Source of the DNA: Anoplolepis gracilipes
Lineage: Eukaryota > Arthropoda > Insecta > Hymenoptera > Formicidae
DNA length: 64,000 nt
NCBI RefSeq assembly: GCF_047496725.1
Contig: NC_132983.1
Location: 1,201,501-1,265,500 of the forward strand
Direction: 5' to 3'
Of the stretch, positions 20,651 to 32,660 are shown piece by piece. The translations under genes were made by a program, and so were the position numbers. Under the pieces are notes generated by a model that was given only the letters and a program-made list of their open reading frames with translations, made no database searches and was not told the DNA's origin. The stretch's first letter is position 1, and each line of letters opens with the position of its first letter.

Positions 20651-21277
20651 CTTAGTCGTGTACGCGACACCCTGGACGCTCGCCATCACGAGAGAAGGAG
20701 GGAGAAAGAGATAGAAAAATAGAACGAAAGAAAGTCGTATTGTCCTATCGCGCGGAGGCCCCATCTCACCCTCTCCCCTTGTGATACGTGTACGAGCGCC
20801 GCCGAAAAAAACACGGGGAGAGACAAAAGTGTACAGAGGGGGGTGGGCTCGCTTAATATTTTTTGCGGTTTAATTATTTTTTAAATTAAAACCGGACCGC
20901 GTACGCACACACATACGCATGTATAACTTCCACGCGTTTTGTATTCTTCCCAGAGATACACTAGGGTTCGAGGAGGTGAGGAGAAGACGCGACGCGAGAG
21001 GGAGGAGAGGGAGGAGGAGGGTGTTTTGAATATGAAATACCGTCTCCAGTATACGAATCGCCGCGGTTGGCAGGGGTGGTTGGCACGCGGGGGTGGCTGA
21101 TTGCGCGCTCGTTCGTTCACCGACTGGGATGAGAGAGCGGGAGGGGAGGGAAAGGGACGGGGGAAAAAAAAGGAGAGCGCGGAATAAAAATGTAAAACTC
21201 GCCCCCGGACTTTCTCGGGGACATATGAACGCGATCCGTATGTGTGGTTGTGCGAAATGCGAGTATATATGTATGCA
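20651..21277. other. GC-rich non-coding island
   Basis: A mixed purine-rich and CpG-rich segment, including GGAGGGGAGGG-type runs, with no supported gene. Confidence 0.4.
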
Positions 21278-21279
21278 TA

Positions 21280-21649
21280 CAGGGTGTCCTGTAATTGGTG
21301 AAAACCTGCTAATAGCAGATTCTTGAGATCATTTGGAGTAGATTTTTTTCTCAGCGAAAAAAACCGAGGGACGTCATGCTTTTTTGCAAGTTTCCAATTT
21401 TTGTCATTATATATCTTTGTATTTAAGCCTTAAATTAAAATTCTATTAGAGTAAACTCTATCTGCAATTAACTGAAGAATGTAATTTTTTAAACTCGAAA
21501 AAGTTTAGTTTGCGAAAGCGCGTTTTTTTCCAATCTCTATGAACTCCGAAATTATTGATGCGTCGACATTTTCGCCGAGGAAAAATCGCCGCCGAATGAT
21601 CTCAAGAATTTGCCATTGGCAGGTTTTTCATCAATTACAGAACACCCTG
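21280..21649. mobile_element. MITE with CAGGGTGT terminal inverted repeats
   Basis: Left end CAGGGTGTCCTGTAATTGGT and right end (reverse complement) CAGGGTGTTCTGTAATTGAT are near-identical. Inverted similarity continues about 75 bases inward, through TTCTTGAGATCATT, GATTTTT and CTC.GCGAAAA. TA flanks both ends (21278-21279 and 21650-21651), consistent with TA target-site duplication. At 370 bases with no open frame, it is a non-autonomous DNA transposon. Confidence 0.85.
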
Positions 21650-21659
21650 TATATGTATG

Positions 21660-22799
21660 TTTGCACCGTCGCTTGTACACGTGTATGGGTAAACGTCGGG
21701 AGGACTTTACCCGAGGTTTTCATATTTCTGGACCTGTCCCGCTTCGCGGATATCGCACGCGGTGTTTTTTTTTCTATTGGCGGTCCCGCAGTTATTAAAC
21801 CATTTCATTGGGAACGGGATTTATCTGTCAGCCGAGAAAAGACGTAACGAGATATAAGGATATCACGCCGGTGAATCTTTTTGCGACTAAAGAGTCCCCC
21901 TTTTTCCTATTTTTCCTATTTTTCCTTTCTTTTAAGCTATAATTTTTTAAATTATTCCTAAAATATATAATTATAATATAAATATAATATGTGTAATAAT
22001 TTCTTTAATTATATTTTTAATGACATCTCTGCTGAGATAGTCGTCGACGAAGATGCGAACGATTGTAACGGGGGTTTGACGAGCGCGAAAATAATTCCGC
22101 AAAATTGGAAATGTCAATGGAATATTTTTCGCGCGAGAATTCGGAACAATATCGTCTAGATCGGGTTCCTCGTAAAAATGTCTGTTTTTTTTGTTTTTTT
22201 TTTTTACCGCGTATACCTGTGTGTATGCCAAAGTGTACGAGAGAGTTACTGTACAATATATCTTTTAGAGATAACACGCCGATATATCTCCGATATATAT
22301 TGTTGCCTTCAAACCATACGCGCGTTTTGCACCGTACACTCTTTCGCGACGTACGTTTTTTTCCTCCGCGCATTCGCCGTCATATATTTATCCGAAATCA
22401 AAAAAAAATGCGCGCCTTTGTCGCACTAATTTCACTTAGGAAATGTGAAATTTAGATGACGCTTAAAAACATCTGTATATAATTAAAATTAAAGCACGCA
22501 ATTGTTGAAAGTTTCCATGAATTGCGCAAGTTTTTCCGACTTTCTTTTCTGCAGAAAGTTAAAATAAAAAATTCTTGTGATTGAATCAATAATTATTCAT
22601 CAATTAACACGGACGGCATTTCACTTTATTAAGTTTATTATGTATTTTAATAGATAAGAAAGCAAATTTTTTTGCGCGAGCAATCGTATGAAACACGTCG
22701 TAAAATTAGGACGCGGATCAAGGCCGGATCTTGGAAGACACGGAATCCTCATCGCTATAACCTCGTGCTCCCCGGTACTTTTGCATTAACGCGATAAGT
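21660..22799. other. Intergenic DNA without recognised features
   Basis: Alternating AT-rich and mixed composition. The frames seen are short and repeat-biased, and none resembles a known protein. Confidence 0.4.
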
Positions 22800-22824
22800 C
22801 AGGTGGATGGGATGGCAGACCATA

Positions 22825-22851
22825 GGGTGGAGGGGGCGGATGGGGGAGGGG
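22825..22851 (+). other. Potential G-quadruplex
   Basis: Four runs of three to five G separated by loops of 4, 5 and 1 bases (GGG TGGA GGGGG CGGAT GGGGG A GGGG) meet the canonical four-run rule. It lies 125 bases upstream of a perfect CRE. Confidence 0.5.
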
Positions 22852-22975
22852 AGAAACAGGAGCGAGCGGGTGGCCCGTGGGCCGAGAAGATGTATTTTTT
22901 CACCCCTTTCTTGCAATAAATCTGCTCGCGGGGAATTAGTTTCGAGATAAAGTATAATATCGGGCCCCCGGTGGG

Positions 22976-23191
22976 TGACGTCAGAGGCTGCTCCCCAGTA
23001 TTTATGGCCGCGATAGTGTCAGTCGTGTGCGCGCTCGCCCGACTCTCTAGCAGAGGCAGTAGGCATCCGACCGCTATTTCCCTCCTCCTGCATCCTCCAC
23101 TACCTCCAACGCCGGAAAACCACTCCCTCTCCCCTTTCCCCCCCCCTCCCTCCGCCCTCCGCCATCCGCCCTAGCCACCGGGACGTCCCGA
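22976..23191 (+). promoter_or_regulatory. Candidate core promoter: CRE, TATA-like box, initiator, first exon donor
   Basis: TGACGTCA at 22976-22983 is a perfect CREB/ATF site. TATTTATG follows at 22999-23006 and TCAGTC at 23019-23024, and a donor CCGAG|GTAAAT falls at 23191/23192. The order fits a promoter with a short non-coding first exon. The TATA-to-initiator distance of about 22 bases is shorter than usual, so the exact start is uncertain. Confidence 0.35.
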
Positions 23192-23403
23192 GGTAAATTA
23201 TTGGAAAATAGTCGGCCGCTCTCCCTGAGATCCCTCTTTCCAGCGTCGCGACGCTTCCAGCGTCGCGCGATCCTTCTTCTGTTTTGTATTCCGCGGTACC
23301 TTCGGGTGCCCGTCTGATTTATGCCCTCTTCTGCCACTGTTCGCTCCCCTCCCTTCCATTCTGCTACCCTTTCCCTCGCGGGATGCCCTTCTGCAAACCT
23401 CGC

Positions 23404-23406
<3 letters not shown>

Positions 23407-23436
<30 letters not shown>
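23407..23436. repeat. (CT)n microsatellite
   Basis: About 30 bases of pure CT inside the CpG-rich island. Confidence 0.9.
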
Positions 23437-23440
<4 letters not shown>

Positions 23441-24399
23441 GTTCCGGCGCGCGAGGGGGATGAATTTTGTCTCGCGCGCTCCGCGCTTTATCTCGCAAAC
23501 TTTCCATCCCTATCCCGTTTCCTCTCCTCCTTCCTCCCCTCCCCCCCCCTCCCCTTCCCCCCTCCCCCCGTCCCGCTCCCGGTGTATCGACTTTTTCGTA
23601 TCCGCGTCTTCGCGATACGCTCGTGGAACGGTCTATGATATTGCTGCGAGCCTTTTCGTTTTATTTTTATTTAGCGTAGAGAGAGAAAAAATCGTGACAT
23701 TATTATGTAGTAACAGCTGATCGCTCTCCCTCTCTCCCCGCAGCGTACATACCTTTGATCGTAATTTTCGTATACATTACTCGTTTAACAGATGGCGGCG
23801 TGTCTCGCCTCCCCCGGGGAAACTAACGAAATAATTGCGACGTCAACGCCGCGATAAGGGTGGCGGTCTCGCGGCGCGACAACTATATATAATTGTGTGT
23901 ATACATATATGCGTGTGTGTATTACATGTGGTGGCGAACAGTTGTAACGTCCCGTCTCCGCACTTGCGACAACAGATGGCCGACGACATTTGATTCGGCC
24001 AATTGGTCCCCCCTCCCGACGGGCGGTCCACCCCCGCCGACAGGGGGTGAAATCGACCCTTCGCGGGCGCCACCGGCAAGGTCCGGGCTCTTAACAACCG
24101 CGCGATATCGCGGTGATTTCGCGCGACCAGACCGGCTTCTCGGCCCATTGCGTTGTCAATCGATCCCCCTCCCCCGCCTCCCCCCCCCCCGGGATTTATG
24201 ATCGTCGATACAGGTGGACGTGACACGTGGTCCGCAAAAGTCATCGTTGGATTCTCCGATCCAAATGAAAAAAAATATAGGCAGAATGCTTAAATCTGAA
24301 CTTAAGTCTGAAAAGCCAAAAAGAGGGAGGTTATATTATTTTTTTATATTATTTATTTTTTCGATTAAGCACTCTGTTAAAAGGAATCAGTGTATTTTC

Positions 24400-24780
24400 A
24401 CTGAAAGAATCTGTTAGTAATGGTGGTTGTTTCAATCAGTGATGTTTAAAAATGTGTCTTAAAATAATTTATATATATTAATTTATTATTATTATATTAT
24501 TAATATATTAATTCATATACATTATTGATATATAGGTACTTCATATATATATTATAATAATATACATGAAATAAATTTATAGCGTAAATCTGGATTTGAC
24601 CAAAAGTCTTAATTTTTTACTCTTTGTATTTTTTCGGAATAAAAAAAATATTATATTTATATAATTCTGAATTAATTTGAATATTAATTATGTGTTTTTA
24701 TCATAGATATATATGTCTTAAAAAATAGCAACCTAAGAAATTAGAAAAACTACGTCAAAATATTTTCACTTTTCAGTGAA
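24400..24780 (+). repeat. Dispersed AT-rich repeat family, copy 1
   Basis: Shares AATGGTGGTTGTTTCAATCA, AGTCTTA...TTTTTTACT, ATATAATTCTGA and TTGAATATTAATTA with the inverse of 26830-27145. It shares a shorter GATGGCTGTTTCAATCA-type core with 43440-43620. Copies lie in both orientations, as expected of a mobile element. No coding capacity is seen. Confidence 0.65.
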
Positions 24781-25614
24781 ATCTTACTGCTATGAATATA
24801 AACTAAAATTTGGTGAAAAATTATGTCATTGCTTTAATCAACAATTTAGTTGAAGAATTATGCTCCATTCTATATATTCAAAAAAAGAAATCATAAATTT
24901 TTAGGAACAATGTTGCCAGAAAAATTATTCATAGCGGTCAATAGGATTTCTGTCACTCTGCATACGACGGATTTAATCGTCCACGTCGATCAGCTGGATC
25001 TGCTCTCTCAATCGATATATCCCTACAGTAACAAGAATTTCCGTGTCGTAAATCCCGGCGTCTCGTTAATTAGCACGGCCGGGGTCAATTAACGCCGAGT
25101 TGGAGTGCGCGGTGCAAATTATCGGGCGATTACACGTGCCATTAGAGGTACGCGAGGCTGCGAGTACGAGATCGGCCGAAGGGGAGAAGAGGAGGGTAGG
25201 GGTAGTAGAGTAAGAGAACGGAGGGGGTGAGAGAAGGGTGTGCAATCGTCTAATTTACGCAAATTGCAAATCCGACCCGAGCCGCGTAATGTCCGCCTCC
25301 GATCCTGTGCTCGCCGACGCGAGCGCAAACTAAGATCTAATAAAGCGACAAATCAGAGCCTAACGAGCGACGCGCGGACGCTGCAAGTGCCCTTAAACAC
25401 GGCGTGCCCCGTACGTTGCATTAAATGGCAGCATTAATGGCTTTGTTATATACTACCTATGCGTGCTTTACGAACGTTGTCATAGATGTGCATATGTGCC
25501 TTCTCGGAAATATTTATACGTATGTATTTGCCTCCCGCAGTCGACAAAATATTTGCATACGCTTCCTTTGTTCGCTTTCATTCCCAAAAATGACTGATTG
25601 AGAATCAAGGGTTT
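24781..25614. other. Non-coding stretch, AT-rich then GC-enriched
   Basis: From about 24930 the composition becomes mixed and CpG-containing with no repeats found, to about 25570. No gene is supported. It may be a conserved non-coding island. Confidence 0.35.
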
Positions 25615-26610
25615 GAAGTTTTTTTTACAGACACATTGTCTGAATTTTCACTCAAAAAAATAATCTTGCAACTTCAACAAAAATTTTCGAGATGTGTTTT
25701 GCACTTAATCCATTTAAATGCAAAACACATGAGAGAGAATTTATATCTATACTATTAGTGTAATTTAGACAGAAAATTTTTCTGTGGTGTCTATCTTTAA
25801 GGCCTATTGTTAAGGAAATTATATTTGTGATTAACATTTGGGATCTAAATTTTCTAGAGATATTGCTGCTATAAATTCTATATGTGACAAACAATATTCT
25901 AATAGGTACAAAAAATAGCGATAAATTTTAATTGAGACATCTAGAAATCTATTTCTACATTAGCAAAATACAATACAATTTTTTTGAATGCTCAGACATT
26001 CTTCCGAAGTTTCAAAAACCGACCCTGATGATTAAAACAGATTGTATGAAATTACTTTTAGATACCTAGACCTGAAAATTCAAACAAAAATGTGTTTGAA
26101 TTCTTAAATAGTTTTTACAGTACACTGAAAAAATAACTGCAGGTTTTTAAATTTTTTTACAAACACACTGAACTTTCAGACAGGTATTTTTAGAAGTGTC
26201 TACTTATTCCGGTTTAATTTTTCCAATCACTCTTATAAACTTTTAAAAAAAACCCTGCTCATTACGATAGAGTGTATGAAATTACTTTTAGACACTCACA
26301 TCTAAAAATTCAGACAAAAATGTTTCTTAATTTTTAGGTAATTTTTTAATAATATTTAAAAGAAAGATAAAGATAACAACTGTGAAAAATAATCGCAGAC
26401 AAAGCGTCTGAAGTGTTTTTACTGACATTATCGAAATTTTTAGAAATTTCAGAAGAGTGTCTGAATTTTAAAACATTTATTTAAACTTTCAGAAAAACGA
26501 CTCTGATGATTAAACATCAGACGTCTGAATTATTTTTAGACATCCAGATCTGAAAATTCAGGCAAAAATGTCTGAATTCTTAGCCAATTTTTTTACAGAC
26601 AAATAGTATG
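25615..26610. repeat. Composite repeat block (TCAGACA family plus dispersed repeat copy 2)
   Basis: TCAGACA-rich sequence, with words such as ACAGACACATTGTCTGAATTT and GACAAAAATGTGTTTGAATTC, is interrupted by or fused to the copy of the 15745 repeat at 25630-25985. At least three further TCAGACA-type units follow at about 26000-26120, 26210-26350 and 26450-26600. No gene is seen. Confidence 0.65.
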
Positions 26611-26829
26611 ACATTCCCTCTCTTTCCAAAATTATAAATAACATGTAACCTTGATTAAGTGTTAAAATTCCGATTCAAAATACAAATCGTTGACAGATTC
26701 GTGACAATTCGCAAGCATCTCAGCTCATCTTAAACGAAAACGGGCATTTTTAATGACATTTCACTCTGTGTTATAATTACAGAATTGTTTTATATTTATA
26801 ATAATAAAATTTCGCTGAAAAGTGAGTTT

Positions 26830-27145
26830 ATTTTGCAAGATATATTTTTTTTCCATTTATTTTAGATTGCTATTTTTTAAGAAAAGCTTTCTACACTTAT
26901 ATTTGCGAATTTGATGAAACATATATGTGTAATTAATATGCATAATTAATATTCAAAAATTCTCTCAGAATTATATAGATATTAATATAATTTTTATTTT
27001 CTTAAAAGATAATAAGTAAAAAATGAACAAGCCTCTTTATCAAACTCATTGTCAGATATTACTCTATAAATTTACTTTATACATATTATTATAACGTAAG
27101 ACTCACTTTGAAATATCAGCGATCGAAACAGCCACCATCACTGAT
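26830..27145 (-). repeat. Dispersed AT-rich repeat family, copy 2 (inverted)
   Basis: Read on the minus strand it matches 24400-24780. It starts from GAATCAGTGATGGTGGCTGTT and includes GAGTCTTA, the TTTTTTACTTATTATC region, TATATAATTCTGA and TTTGAATATTAATTA. Confidence 0.65.
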
Positions 27146-27149
27146 TCTT

Positions 27150-27800
27150 CCTCGTCGAGAATTGTTTCCGGACGCGAGCGCGAGCGCGAGCATTGAATTC
27201 AATAACAGAAGCGTCGGGGATAACATCGAGAGAAAGAGACACGAGCGTATCGTCCGACGATACGGTTTCGTCTCGTAATATGACGTAGAGAGAGAGGCAG
27301 CCGGCCGCTATCTCGCGGTCGGTCGCTCGGTCGCTCGGTCGCTCGGCGCAAAGCGATGGCCGAAATTAATTTCGGGGGCTTGACGTACGGGCGCCTCATA
27401 ATATTGTCTCATAACTCTCCGTCGCAATGGGGCTTATCTCGAACGCGGTGGCGTTTCAATTAGCCGACGCGACGAGGCCGGGCTCTCTTCCCTTCCCCTC
27501 CCCTCCTCCCGCGCTCCGAAAGTCTTATCCCTCCCCCCCTTCCACCCCCGGTGTTGCATAATGCACGCATAAATAAGCCGTTCGGCGATTAATTTCGATT
27601 AAATTCGCCCTCCCCCTCCCCACCCTCGAATAGATCCTTATCATAATGAACGCCTGCCTCGTTTCAACAGCTTCTTCTCTACAGCCGTGTTTTACGAAAG
27701 ACGTCCGTTTGTCGATCTCTCTCGGAGCTCTCTAGTCGAGTTACGCGAAATTTGCAATACGTATCGAACACCTGTTGCGAAAAGAAGGATTTTACAATTC
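27150..27800. other. GC-rich non-coding island
   Basis: CpG-rich with small tandem repeats: GCGAGC units near 27175-27192 and an octamer array at 27319-27346. No gene is supported. Confidence 0.4.
27319..27346. repeat. Octamer tandem repeat (CGGTCGCT)n
   Basis: About three and a half copies of an 8-base CpG-rich unit, unlike the GA/CT tracts that dominate the window. Confidence 0.8.
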
Positions 27801-28680
27801 TAGTAAAATTCCCTCTTCATGGACTGGAACATCAACGTGCAGTAAGTTCGAAAGGAAGTATATATTGAAAGAATTTTAGAGACGGTGTATTAACTTTATT
27901 CAGCTGAAACGTTTCTACTCTTCGTTTTAAACAATAAGAAAATTAATAAAGCTAAAAGTTTTACACGACTGACATGAAAATCAATTTTTATTTTATTATA
28001 AATGTAATGATAATTTTTTTTTTATAGTAAAAGCAATAAATTCTGACTAAGCATCCGAGAAACACATAATCAAGTCAGAATTAAAGTACGATCTAAAAAC
28101 AGTAATAATAATCTTAAAATTATTTTTAAAATTATTTTAAAGAACAAGTTCAATCTCATTTGATCCTTTGCAATTGTTCTCTCTTAAATTTTTCTTCCAT
28201 TTTAAATTTAACGAAGATATTAACAAAAATATTCAATTTCTTGCGACTCATATTGCACTGTACTATTATATGTATATAAAAAAGTACTGGTTAAATCAAT
28301 TATTTAATTAATATTTAATTAATTTATTTAATTAATAGATTAATCAACAGCCTGAAATTAATTAATCTTTCTTTTCGATAGACATGTATAAGTGTCCAGA
28401 GTTTTCTTACAGATATACTGTCCGAATTTTCAATAATTTTCAATATCTGAATTTTTATTCTTCTAATATTAATGATTCTTCAAAATTTTCAGAAAGATGG
28501 CTCTGATGATTAAGATAAGTTATTAATGATTAAAACACTGGTTGTCTGAAATTATTTTCAGACACTCAGATCTGAAAGTTCAGACAAAACATTGATCTAA
28601 ATTCTTAGGCAATTTCTTACAGTCATTTTTTTTAATCTTTAATTCATTTGAAGAAACTTTTCATATAAAATTTATTCCGG
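27801..28680. other. AT-rich intergenic DNA
   Basis: No gene. Ends in a TCAGACA-family repeat at 28400-28622. Confidence 0.45.
28400..28622. repeat. TCAGACA-family element, short copy
   Basis: The left part has TTTTCTTACAGATATACTGTC. The right part has TTGTCTGAAATTATTTTCAG, CACTCAGATCTGAAAGTTCA and TTAGGCAATTTCTTACAGT. The right half closely matches the units at 20480-20570 and 26500-26600. Confidence 0.65.
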
Positions 28681-28686
28681 TTAAAT

Positions 28687-28709
28687 AGAGAGAGAGAGAG
28701 AGAGAGAGA
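28687..28709. repeat. (GA)n microsatellite
   Basis: About 23 bases of pure GA. Confidence 0.9.
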
Positions 28710-30250
28710 AAGAAAAACGTGCTTGGTCGGAATATCCATCCTAGCGATTTTTAACGTGGTCCGCGTAATCTCTCCTGATAATAGCAAACTCTTCTCTGGT
28801 AGAAACGTCATCGCGTTTCGTGACCTGACAATGAGAAAAGTTGGAAAGCCGGGGCTGTATTCGTAGGCCTGCAAACTGAAAAGACGACGTGGTAGTACTC
28901 GACACGACGTACCGCGCAGAACTCGAGTTACCTTTTTCACCCTTGTTGCCCTCGAGAGGCCGACTACCTTAAAGAAGAGCCTACAATCTGCCCTATCGAC
29001 ATCTAAATACACGTATAGGAGGGTGCTAAAGCATTTAATGCCGACCACTTGTTAAACAATCGCATCGGCAAGTGCGTCTGCACTTACGCTCTGCGTTTAC
29101 GCAAAAGGCGCACGCATGAACACGAATCGTCAATGGAGATGTCAATTAAGAAGGAACTGCATGGATCAACCACGTCAAAAATTAATAAATCTGTAAATTA
29201 AATATAATAATCTATAAATAAATTAGAAAATCTATAAATTAATAAAATTTACAACATTATGACATTAACATCTTGAAATTCATGAATTTATTTAGAGTTT
29301 AATTTTACTATAATAAAAACGCGTCACTACGCATATATTTTTTTCTTTTACTTGAGAATAAATAGATATAAATTTAAATATATGAAAGAATATTAATTAT
29401 ATAATTATTAAATATTAATTTAGTGAGTTATAATTTTATAAGAAATTAAAAATTTTATGAATAACTAAATTCAATTTAAAAAATAGATATTAAAATTTTT
29501 TTTAATTTTTGTCTAAAAAATTTAAAAATAAATCCATTAATAATATTTAAATAATTGATATTTATTATAAACTATTATATATTTAAATTTTATTAATTAA
29601 TAAAATATGTAATTCCTCCTCAACTTCCTTTCATTAATTCTCTTGGAAAATTAATCTAGCTTTTCAAAATTGCAGTTTAATTAGTGAAGATATGATTAAA
29701 AAATGTAAATTATTATTCTTTATTCCTTGCGACTCTTTAATCTCGTTGTAAATACGGTGCATTAAAATTATTAGAATCATCGCGTGCGAATGTAAAATAT
29801 ACGTTTCTTTTTTCTTTCTTTTTTTCTTGTGGCTGGATAATTTATCAAAAGCGCCGCTTGTGAAAGAATAGTCGGTCGAAACGCGTATGGGCAGGAAGCC
29901 GAAGACGGCGATTTATTCTCACGAGAATGCTTCTGGGCATCGTGATTCCGCAAAATCGCAGGTCGCGGATGAAGGGCGGAAAATATAGTAGGACGAGAGG
30001 AAAGAAAGCCGGCGCCAGTTTCGAGGCAGACGATTTTCACGGCCTGGACTTTTCGGCTTCGCGCAAACAAGGAACGGGTCACGCCTACCTTGTTATCGAG
30101 CACGAGCTCCTTGTGTCCAACATAAGATTCTATGTATTTTATGACCGTCTAATGCGCGGTTGTCATTGTTGCACGCGGTACTATTATCTAGGCCGGAAAA
30201 TTCTCTGTTCTCGCCCGACATTGGTTAAAATAAATTCCAATCTGTGTTAG
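28710..30250. other. Non-coding DNA, two GC-enriched segments around an AT-rich core
   Basis: 28710-29160 and 29780-30250 are GC-enriched; 29160-29780 is extremely AT-rich. No gene is supported. Short frames exist in both enriched segments but resemble nothing known. Confidence 0.4.
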
Positions 30251-32080
30251 ATAAGATACGTTTTACGTAACATTTCTAAGAATCATGTATAAAAAAACCT
30301 ACCTAAAAGTATTGGGATTATTTAGGATAATCAAGAAATGAATATTTTACGAGATATTTTATAATTTATGTAAAATTAGATCAAATTAAAATATAAAATA
30401 TCTATAAACTTCAGTTTTTCATTATTATATCTTTATAACTTTTTATGCAGAATATTGGGAGAAATTAATTTATATAAAAAAATGAGTATTTTATTTAAAA
30501 AATCAGTTATTGCAGCTTTTACATAATCTCGTTTACCTAAGGTTAATCTAATATTCCTATTTTTTATCTTCCTCAAAACCAAACAACATTTTTCTAAAAC
30601 ATTTTTTATTGTAATACGTACTTTCAGAGCTATAATGCCCCACCTTATATATGTTGACTCTAAAGAAGAAAAATAATTAACAAATTATTGAATAATCAAT
30701 TATTGTAAACTAAAGAAAAATATCTAAAAAAACTTGAATGCTGTCTAAAAAATGTATTTTATTTCTAATTGGAGTAAAATTAAGATTACTTTGACAGATA
30801 GGTATTTAGAAAGAAATTACTTTAATAGAGATGCTTTATTTAAAATTGTCGATGTTAATACAGTCGCTTAACAGTTGAAGCACTTCAGTTAGCTTCTGTC
30901 AGAGTCGATGAGAGGAGCGAACGTGTAATTAGGTACGTGAACCGGTTCGATCTCTCGACTCTCGAAGAGAAATATTGAACCGTAATGATAGAAATTAGGG
31001 TAGACTTCCGGGGTGTTTTCGAGTATCCGAGTTGTTAGGACGGAATGCGCTACCGTATAACAATATATCGTCGAAAGTTCGGACGATCCTCGGCGGGAGA
31101 GAGGGCGAGAGTGAAAAAAAAAATGATTCGAAGCGCCTGCCAAACACAGTCATTAGAAACGGATTCTGCGGGATGCTGCTAATTGCGCGCCGTAATTATT
31201 ATGTCCCACGTTGAAAGCTACTAATTTCGCGTTATATTAAATTAAAAACGCACTTGAGGCCGTAAAAGACAAATGACTTTGTTACTTTATTCATCTTTAT
31301 TCGCCACTCGATTTTTATTCGCTTTTTAAATCTCGCTTTATATTACCTATTTTTTCCATTTCATAATCGATTAATTTTTATAAAACATAATTGTGCTTAA
31401 TTTGCGAATAGAGTTATATTTGTAATTTACATCAGAAACACGTTTATTACTTGTTTTGTATTAATTCATTATTTCTTAAATTCTTTTAATAATAAATAAA
31501 TTAATTACATCTTAAATTCTTTTAAAATTAATTAATTAATTAATTATTTTTGAAAAATTTTTTAAATAATTAAGAATTTTATAAGCGTATAATAATGATA
31601 TGACAATACATACAAAATTTAGGAAGGAAAATGGTAATCGACAATTTATATGGATCAGCTATCCATAAATTATAGATGACCCTAATCTTTCGAATGAATG
31701 CGAGACAACTTAAGTCACAAGAGGATATCCCGCATCGATGGGTTTGCATCGTTATTTACCGCCATTGATATCGATACCCGAACAAGACCATAGTAGCTTT
31801 TAAGAAAATGAAAATTTATTGTTCGTATAATAATAGGTCGCGTCTTGACTTTCGAGTACGCAAAAATCATATTCTTTTCAAAATTATTAGTTAAAATTGT
31901 TCCAAATTTTCGTACTTGTAGATTTTTAATATTACATAACAGTAAAATTTATTAAGTAAGATTCAATCATTTAATTAATGATTTGATTATCTATTGGAAA
32001 TTATAAGATGTCGATTGAAGAATGAAAAAAAATATAAAAATACGCGACCTGACTTAAAAAAAAATATATAGCTAGAACAC
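30251..32080. other. AT-rich intergenic DNA
   Basis: No gene and no clear repeat. A GC-enriched patch lies at about 30880-31220 and a mixed patch at 31660-31800. Confidence 0.4.
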
Positions 32081-32660
32081 ACGCGGATCCCTTGGGGATG
32101 CAGGAGAGAAGTTTCACGATGAGGGATCTGCAAGGGTGTTGGAGGGGACTCACGTGCACGAGACAGGACTTTTTACGTTTTACAGGGTTGGCACCGTCCT
32201 ATAAATCAGGCACGGGCGACCATAAAACCGTGATGTTCGCGCCGAGGGAAGTATATCTCGCCGCTGTCTTCTCTAGGAGTGTCTCTCCTGAATTTCCGAA
32301 CGTGCGCGCAGGCAAGCGGCTGAAATGTTCCTCCCCCCCCCCCTTCCCTCTCCTCAGTTTCTCTCCATTTGAGACGGACAATAGAACCGCGTAAGACATT
32401 GCGACATTTCGGAGGCATAGACTCCAAAGACACTGGAGGGTGGGCTTACTGGAGGGTGTGGTTCGTCTTCGGGTACCTGGTGCTTAAGCCGGGTGAGTCT
32501 CACCCTTCTGGGAAAAATTCTCCCTGCGGGAATTAGGTCTCCGAGCCTAATTGGTCCCGTAATACACTGGTGGTGCACGCGAAATCGGGTAAACCAAAGT
32601 ATGACAGGTGAATCCGAGCATTAGGCTTAAGAGGCCCAGTGCTAACTGGAAGAGAGAAAC
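32081..32660. other. GC-enriched segment, possible retroelement remnant
   Basis: The composition differs abruptly from both flanks. It contains a poly-C run near 32333-32342 and the hairpin cluster at 32491-32558. No recognisable protein is present. It could be an untranslated part of a retroelement or an uncharacterised structured RNA. Confidence 0.35.
32491..32558. other. Three consecutive hairpins
   Basis: GGGTGAG T CTCACCC is a perfect 7-bp stem at 32491-32505. GGGAAAAATTCTCCC is an imperfect stem at 32510-32524. AATTAGG TCTCCGAG CCTAATT is a perfect 7-bp stem at 32531-32552, extended by GGG/CCC pairing around a GGT bulge to 32558. Three stems packed in 68 bases suggest a selected RNA fold, though transposon ends are also possible. 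Confidence 0.45.

Larger units (their letters stand above)
22800..24260. other. CpG-rich promoter-like island
   Basis: The strongest GC and CpG island of the gene-free zone. It contains G-rich and C-rich runs, a CT tract at 23407-23436, a perfect CRE, and a poly-C run near 24179. Long proline- or arginine-rich frames here come from composition. It may hold a transcription start for an unrecognised or distant plus-strand gene. Confidence 0.45.

Noticed and set aside
21300..21340. TGAGATCATTT matching the 5' part of the bantam microRNA, with a complementary site in the other arm
   Set aside because: It lies in the terminal inverted repeat of a MITE, the match stops after 11 bases, and the complementary site is simply the other arm. 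Coincidence is more likely than a microRNA gene.
32092..32394. 100-codon frame beginning MGMQERSFTMRD
   Set aside because: No recognisable motif, it overlaps opposite-strand frames of similar length, and it ends in low-complexity proline from a poly-C run.
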